From: Virgibacillus sp. SK37 | GTDB taxonomy: Bacteria > Bacillota > Bacilli > Bacillales > Amphibacillaceae | Assembly (NCBI RefSeq): GCF_000725285.1 | Contig: NZ_CP007161.1 | Coordinates: 2,890,213-2,954,212 of the forward strand | Reading direction: 5' to 3' | Length of the DNA stretch: 64,000 nucleotides | Part shown: positions 59,905 to 64,000 of the stretch, piece by piece | Position numbering within the stretch: position 1 is the stretch's first letter | Layout: each line of letters opens with the position of its first letter | The notes under the pieces: model-generated | Databases searched by the model: none | Told to the model about the DNA's origin: nothing | What the model saw: the letters and a program-made list of their open reading frames with translations, nothing else | Made by a program: the position numbers and the translations under genes

Positions 59905-61269
59905 ATGTATAATTATTCGTTAATTTTTCAAGGAACTGCATTTACAAGCAAATCTGCTAAGGAAATAAATATAGTAAAAGACCATCTCTTTTGTGTTGAC
60001 AATAACGGAATGATTGCAGATGTCCTATCCCCTGAAGATTCACTTTACCACTCCATCATCCAGGAGTACGAAGGCAAAAGTAACTTTTACCGTCTAGAGG
60101 AAGGTCAATATCTTTTACCAGGGTTTATCGATCTACACATTCATGCACCACAATGGGCACAGGCTGGAACAGCTTTGGACCTTCCTTTGAATGATTGGTT
60201 GCAGACATACACCTTTCCACTGGAAGCTAAATTTGAGGATACGACCTTTGCCAAAAAAGTGTATGAAGATCTTGTTCATACATTATTAAAAAATGGGACG
60301 ACCACCGGATTATTTTTTGCTACCGTACACAGAGAAGCAAGCTATCTATTAGCTGAAATATGTGCAGAAAAAGGGCAACGGGGATTAGTTGGTAAAGTAG
60401 TCGCAGATGATCCAGAGCAAAATCCGGATTATTACAGGGACCAGGATGCTGCCACCGCATTAACGGAAACAGAACAATTTATTATCGATGTAAAGGAATT
60501 AGCAAAAACATCCAAACAAGGTGTTTATCCAGTTGTAACCCCAAGATTCATTCCGAGCTGCACCGATGAAGCGCTAAAAGGGTTGGGTGAACTTGCTGCC
60601 AAATATGACACACATATCCAGTCCCATTGTAGTGAAAGCGACTGGGAACATGGCTTTGTTAAAGATCGATTCCATAAAACCGATACAACTGCATTAAACG
60701 ACTTTGGTTTATTACAGGATAAATCAGTGATGGCGCATTCGGTATTTTTGGAAGACAACGATGTGAAATTATTTGCTGAAACAGGCACAGCTATTGGACA
60801 TTGTCCCTTATCTAATGCTTATTTCGCGAACGCTGTGATGCCCCTTCGCCACTTCCATTCCCGTGGTGTGGACATCGGCTTAGGAACAGACATTTCAGCT
60901 GGAGCAACCCCTAGTCTATATGATAATGCAAAGCAAGCAGTCGTATCGTCACGCATGCTGGAGGATGGGGTAGACACCTCCCTCTCTCCCGAAGCGCGAG
61001 GTGTAGACGATTCACGCATCACAATTAAGGAAGCATTTTATTTTGCAACAGCTGGTGGTGGTAAAAGCCTGAGTCTGCCGATCGGTCGTTTGGAGAAAGG
61101 CTATGCATGGGATGTGCAAATTATTAATACAAAAGCAAGTGGAAATACCCTTCCAATTTTTGATGAAAAGGAAGACTTGGATGATGTGTTTCAAAAGATC
61201 ATGTATCTCGTTAAACCCGAAAATATTAAAGAGGTATGGGTGCAAGGGGAAAAAGTAGTAGGTGATTGA
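59905..61269 (+). CDS. guaD: Guanine deaminase (amidohydrolase type)
   Basis: This 454-aa enzyme converts guanine to xanthine. Features of the zinc amidohydrolase fold are PGFIDLHIHAPQWAQAGTALDLPLNDWLQTYTFPLE (HxH metal site near residue 75 and the guanine deaminase substrate loop), SHCSESDWEH (metal histidine), MAHSVFLED and LGTDISAGATPSLYDN (metal aspartate). The ATG at 59905 has AAGGTG 6 bases upstream; a GTG at 59896 lies within that site. It diverges from the purine riboswitch transcript and ends at a strong terminator. Confidence 0.93.
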   Translation: MYNYSLIFQGTAFTSKSAKEINIVKDHLFCVDNNGMIADVLSPEDSLYHSIIQEYEGKSNFYRLEEGQYLLPGFIDLHIHAPQWAQAGTALDLPLNDWLQTYTFPLEAKFEDTTFAKKVYEDLVHTLLKNGTTTGLFFATVHREASYLLAEICAEKGQRGLVGKVVADDPEQNPDYYRDQDAATALTETEQFIIDVKELAKTSKQGVYPVVTPRFIPSCTDEALKGLGELAAKYDTHIQSHCSESDWEHGFVKDRFHKTDTTALNDFGLLQDKSVMAHSVFLEDNDVKLFAETGTAIGHCPLSNAYFANAVMPLRHFHSRGVDIGLGTDISAGATPSLYDNAKQAVVSSRMLEDGVDTSLSPEARGVDDSRITIKEAFYFATAGGGKSLSLPIGRLEKGYAWDVQIINTKASGNTLPIFDEKEDLDDVFQKIMYLVKPENIKEVWVQGEKVVGD

Positions 61270-61316
61270 TTAGAATTGTAGCAAGCCTACTGTTAATAAT
61301 TATTCAAAATACAAGC

Positions 61317-61360
61317 AGGGAAGCTTTCGATCGAAATAGATGGAAAGCTTCCCCTTTTTT
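61317..61360 (+). terminator. Terminator of guaD
   Basis: GGGAAGCTTTC and GAAAGCTTCCC form an 11-bp stem followed by TTTTTT, about 50 bp after the guaD stop. Confidence 0.92.
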
Positions 61361-61412
61361 ACTGCAAGAGAATCTCTTCACTAAAATGAAATTGCTTTTT
61401 GAGCTCCTTTCC

Positions 61413-61694
61413 TCACATCAACTTATCTTTGATCTTTAAATACACTTCATCTGTTCCAATCCCTGTAAGCAATGGAACCCCGTCAATCACATTTTCCTTC
61501 CAATCATCAGGGACAATGGTTGTTGACACGATAAATGCATAGTCATCACTTCTGCTATGTGCATCACTGATGTTCGCTTGATGGAGCTCTACCTGTGAAA
61601 TTAAATTTTCCTTGGACAAGTATTCCTTCACTTTCCCTAAAACAACAGTTGAAGTAGCAACTCCAGTTCCACATACAATTAGTCCCTTTTTCAT
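61413..61694 (-). CDS. PTS galactitol-type IIB component
   Basis: This 93-aa phosphocarrier has the active-site cysteine in IVCGTGVATSTVV (Cys8), the P-loop typical of galactitol/lactose-class IIB proteins, and a C-terminal helix LKIKDKLM. It receives phosphate from IIA and passes it to the sugar during import by IIC. It overlaps the IIC gene by 4 bp. The sugar cannot be read from the sequence and may be a polyol or pentose derivative. Confidence 0.88.
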   Translation of the reverse strand: MKKGLIVCGTGVATSTVVLGKVKEYLSKENLISQVELHQANISDAHSRSDDYAFIVSTTIVPDDWKENVIDGVPLLTGIGTDEVYLKIKDKLM

Positions 61695-63022
61695 AACTGG
61701 TCCCCTTTCTTCCTGATTTTATTGACATATAGTAGCCCGGCAAATGCAACGATTCCAACAGCTGCAACCCCGTACCAGCTCGCCATTTTTCCAACGCCAA
61801 CAAATAAACCGGTTGTCCAAAGCGCTCCGTCTACTAATGCTGAAATACTGTGATTGTTTCCAGCATCGAATCCGGCATTGTTTGCCATTTCTGTAAATAA
61901 CGGAGAAACCCATGTAGCAATATACAGACCTGCACTTATGTAAATGGTTGCAGCAATAACTGTTCGAATTATATTCCCCTTAAATACAGGGACCATTAAG
62001 CAGATTAGAAATGGGATGGTAGCCAAATCGCCAAATGGCAATACCGTATTTCCTGGTAAGATAACTGCCAAAAAAAGAGTAATCGGCACCATTAATAAGG
62101 AGGCGGACAGGACTGCAGGATGACCAACTGATATGGCACTGTCCATCCCAATGAATAAATCTCTATTCGGAAATCTTTTTTTCATCATTTCCCCAGCCGC
62201 TTCCGAAACGGGCGTTAGCCCCTCCATCAGTAATGCAACCATTTTCGGCATCAAAACAAGTACAGCACCTGTCTGTATGGCCAATTGGAGTGTTTCCTGA
62301 AGGTTATAACCTGCCAGTACACCAATAACAATACCTAATAAGACACCGAGAATCATAGAATCTCCAAGTAACCCAAACCGTTTCTGGATGGTCTCATGAC
62401 TAGCCTCCAATTTATTAAACCAAGGGATGCGGTCAAAAACATAATTTAGCGGTTTTGCTAAAAAATAGGACGGTGCAGAAGCTGCATGTGGGAAGGTAAT
62501 TTGCTTGAACCCATAGTAGGATTGAACATCTGAGGCAAGCAGATCACCCAAGAGAAAAATCACAATGACATGTACAGCGATGGTAAGTAATCCCAATGAA
62601 AAGCTATTTGTGACCGCATAAACAAGGGAGCCTGTAAATGCGAAATGCCAATAATTCCATATATCCACATTTAACGTCTTGGTTAGTCCGGAAAGCAACA
62701 ACAAAACATTTATTCCTATGCCTATGGGAATGGCTAGACTGCCTAGTGTTGTTCCATAGGAGATAGCCGCTGCGGCTGGCCAGCCAACATCAATCGTATG
62801 TAGATCGAAACCAAGATAATCAACCATCGACTTTGCTGCAGGTCCTAAGCTGCTCGTTAACAATTCAAGAACCAAATTCAATCCGACAAAACCAATTCCT
62901 ACAGTAAGCCCTGCTTGAATCGCTTTTTTCAATTTCGTTCCAAGTATAAGTGCAAAAATAAAAATGATGACAGGGAGCATAACGGAAGCTCCCAGATCAA
63001 CAAACCATTGTAAGCCTTCCAT
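61691..63022 (-). CDS. PTS galactitol-type IIC permease
   Basis: This 443-aa membrane protein of the GatC family has about 10-12 hydrophobic segments with VDLGASVMLPVIIFIFALILGTKLKKAIQAGLTVGIGFVGLNL at the N-terminus and MDSAISVGHPAVLSASLLMVPITLFLA near residue 290. It forms the sugar channel of the PTS. It lies between IIA (17 bp upstream) and IIB (4-bp overlap) in one operon. Confidence 0.88.
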   Translation of the reverse strand: MEGLQWFVDLGASVMLPVIIFIFALILGTKLKKAIQAGLTVGIGFVGLNLVLELLTSSLGPAAKSMVDYLGFDLHTIDVGWPAAAAISYGTTLGSLAIPIGIGINVLLLLSGLTKTLNVDIWNYWHFAFTGSLVYAVTNSFSLGLLTIAVHVIVIFLLGDLLASDVQSYYGFKQITFPHAASAPSYFLAKPLNYVFDRIPWFNKLEASHETIQKRFGLLGDSMILGVLLGIVIGVLAGYNLQETLQLAIQTGAVLVLMPKMVALLMEGLTPVSEAAGEMMKKRFPNRDLFIGMDSAISVGHPAVLSASLLMVPITLFLAVILPGNTVLPFGDLATIPFLICLMVPVFKGNIIRTVIAATIYISAGLYIATWVSPLFTEMANNAGFDAGNNHSISALVDGALWTTGLFVGVGKMASWYGVAAVGIVAFAGLLYVNKIRKKGDQL

Positions 63023-63039
63023 AAACCCACCCCAGCAAA

Positions 63040-63492
63040 CTATGTTTCTATGTTATTGATTAATTGAAGCAAATGACTTTTCTTTTTTATTTGGTTGAGC
63101 TGCTGCATAAATGTAGTGTCCTGCAAACATAGAAACAACTTTTGTACATGTTGTAAATGCTCTGTCGGATCCCGAAAAGCAAGCATAAAAATAAAAGATA
63201 CATCTATGTCTTGCTGATCGTTGCCCATTTGCTGGAAAACTACTGGCCTTCTTAAAGCCGCAAATACGACCTGACTTTCGATAACGTGCTTGCTGTCAGC
63301 ATGGGGAACCGCCACCCCGTATGGTTGTACAGGTAATCCTGTGGGAAAGCTTTGCTCCCTTTTTAAAATTGCCTCCATATAATTTGGTGTCACATACCCT
63401 GTATTTATTAACATGCTGCTCATAGCAGATAGTGCCTGTTCCTTCGTGTCCACTGTCAGATCCATCATTAAAATATCGTTCAAATTCATCAT
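63040..63492 (-). CDS. PTS fructose/mannitol-class IIA component
   Basis: This 150-aa EIIA type 2 domain has the phosphorylatable histidine in PYGVAVPHADSKHV near residue 63 and VSFIFMLAFRDPTEHLQHVQKLFLCL. It takes phosphate from HPr and transfers it to the adjacent IIB. The ATG lies 14 bp after the stop of a ThiF-like gene, so that gene may be co-transcribed with the PTS. Confidence 0.87.
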   Translation of the reverse strand: MMNLNDILMMDLTVDTKEQALSAMSSMLINTGYVTPNYMEAILKREQSFPTGLPVQPYGVAVPHADSKHVIESQVVFAALRRPVVFQQMGNDQQDIDVSFIFMLAFRDPTEHLQHVQKLFLCLQDTTFMQQLNQIKKKSHLLQLINNIET

Positions 63493-63506
63493 CCTAAAAC
63501 TTTCAA

Positions 63507-64000
63507 CTACCCTAAATAGCGGTGATATAGTGATCTGGCTCTCGCGGCATCATTGGTTCCATGTACAAGCACCCGTCCGTCACGGAATAACACCAGGCGA
63601 TCCTCACCGATTACAAACTGCAGTAAATAAGGGTTCTGCTTGACCTTTCCCAACTTGGCCAGTTGAACAGCCAATGTTTCTAAGTCTTTTGTCTCCCTGG
63701 AGCTTGGTCGAATCTGTACCGTTTCTCTACCACATAAGATTTCCGCTTTGGTTGTATTCTCATAATCCAAAAACGGATAGATGGCATGATCCCCACATGA
63801 CTTGCACTGTTGCTGTTTTAAAGACTGTACTTGGATAGTTGATTGCTGATTTTTCCATAAATCGAAAGAAATTAATTCCTGCCGCAACATATCCGTATTT
63901 TCCGTCAATATCTTTAAAGCTTCTGCCGTTTGGTGAGCTACAACCATCTGTACAACCGGACTTATAACGCCTAACGTATCACAGGTCATGCCACCAATGG
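63507..64000 (-). CDS. ThiF/MoeB-type adenylyltransferase, C-terminal part
   Basis: This frame runs off the window end; the visible C-terminal 164 residues include GGMTCDTLGVISPVVQMVVAHQTAEALKIL, typical of the region after the catalytic core of E1-like enzymes, then a zinc cysteine pair in QQCKSCGDHA and a C-terminal beta-rich tail. ThiF/MoeB proteins adenylate the C-terminus of ThiS/MoaD sulfur carriers. The ATP-binding half and true start lie beyond position 64000. Having a galactitol-type PTS directly after it is probably positional only. Confidence 0.8.
   Translation of the reverse strand, partial: IGGMTCDTLGVISPVVQMVVAHQTAEALKILTENTDMLRQELISFDLWKNQQSTIQVQSLKQQQCKSCGDHAIYPFLDYENTTKAEILCGRETVQIRPSSRETKDLETLAVQLAKLGKVKQNPYLLQFVIGEDRLVLFRDGRVLVHGTNDAARARSLYHRYLG

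Overview
The window is a stretch of a low-GC Gram-positive (Bacillota) chromosome. Strong AGGAGG-type ribosome binding sites, frequent TTG/GTG starts, sigma-A promoters, cre-like CcpA sites, and orthologues of B. subtilis lutABC/lutR/lutP, bmrA, yjfB and ydaK/ydaM point to Bacillaceae, in my reading an Oceanobacillus/Virgibacillus-type organism (inference; no rRNA gene is present to confirm it). No tRNA, rRNA, CRISPR array, phage or intact insertion sequence was seen.

Layout. 1-2.5 kb: the 5' end of a secreted protein gene, a YitT-family membrane protein and a quinone-oxidoreductase-like gene. 2.6-9.2 kb: a luciferase-like monooxygenase followed by a complete L-lactate utilisation locus, lutP-lutR-lutA-lutB-lutC in transcription order, with a LutR-type operator and a promoter before lutP. 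9.2-10.4 kb: a CofE-like (F420 gamma-glutamyl ligase family) protein. 10.7-18.5 kb: a sialic-acid module with a ROK kinase (probable ManNAc kinase), nanA, nanE, an RpiR regulator, a DctP/Q/M TRAP transporter and an alpha/beta-hydrolase. Its secreted GH33 sialidase lies 35 kb away (51.6-54.0 kb), and its promoter shares a half-site with the nanE promoter. 18.7-19.5 kb: a cupin gene and yjfB. 19.7-25.3 kb: an LXG polymorphic-toxin island of the type VII secretion kind. It has two tandem DUF443 membrane proteins facing an operon of two small helical partner proteins, an LXG toxin with a glycine-zipper C-terminus, a small polytopic membrane protein and an unrecognised 266-aa protein.

25.6-32.2 kb: a second YitT protein, a DUF1722 protein coupled to an SDR, a YdaK/YdaM-like pair (degenerate GGDEF protein and family-2 glycosyltransferase), an EAL protein, a small winged-helix protein and a LuxR-type regulator. 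32.4-33.7 kb: an SH3/L,D-transpeptidase gene broken by a small deletion. 33.8-42.2 kb: a catabolic cluster with a DegT aminotransferase, a HisD-family dehydrogenase and an APC permease behind a perfect cre site, then a PLP lyase, RidA and a YheO/DauR-type regulator, then a BCCT transporter. 42.4-49 kb: SpoIIAA-like, DUF3006, HpaB-like, BmrA-like ABC exporter, small multidrug export and AldA-like genes. 49-55.4 kb: a methyl-accepting chemotaxis protein, the sialidase and a self-regulated LacI-type repressor.

55.7-61.3 kb: a small unknown gene, then a purine block: Rieske oxygenase, NCS2 purine permease, a guanine-type purine riboswitch with terminator, and guanine deaminase. The riboswitch is separated from the permease by about 700 bp of dispersed repeats. 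61.4-64 kb: a galactitol-type PTS (IIB, IIC, IIA) followed, on the same strand, by the 3' part of a ThiF/MoeB-type gene cut by the window end.

The best candidates for new biology are the LXG toxin island with several immunity candidates, the uncharacterised cre-controlled HisD-like/DegT/RidA catabolic cluster, the Rieske oxygenase in a purine cluster, and the 41-bp tandem array of TTTGAGA motifs within the sialic-acid genes.
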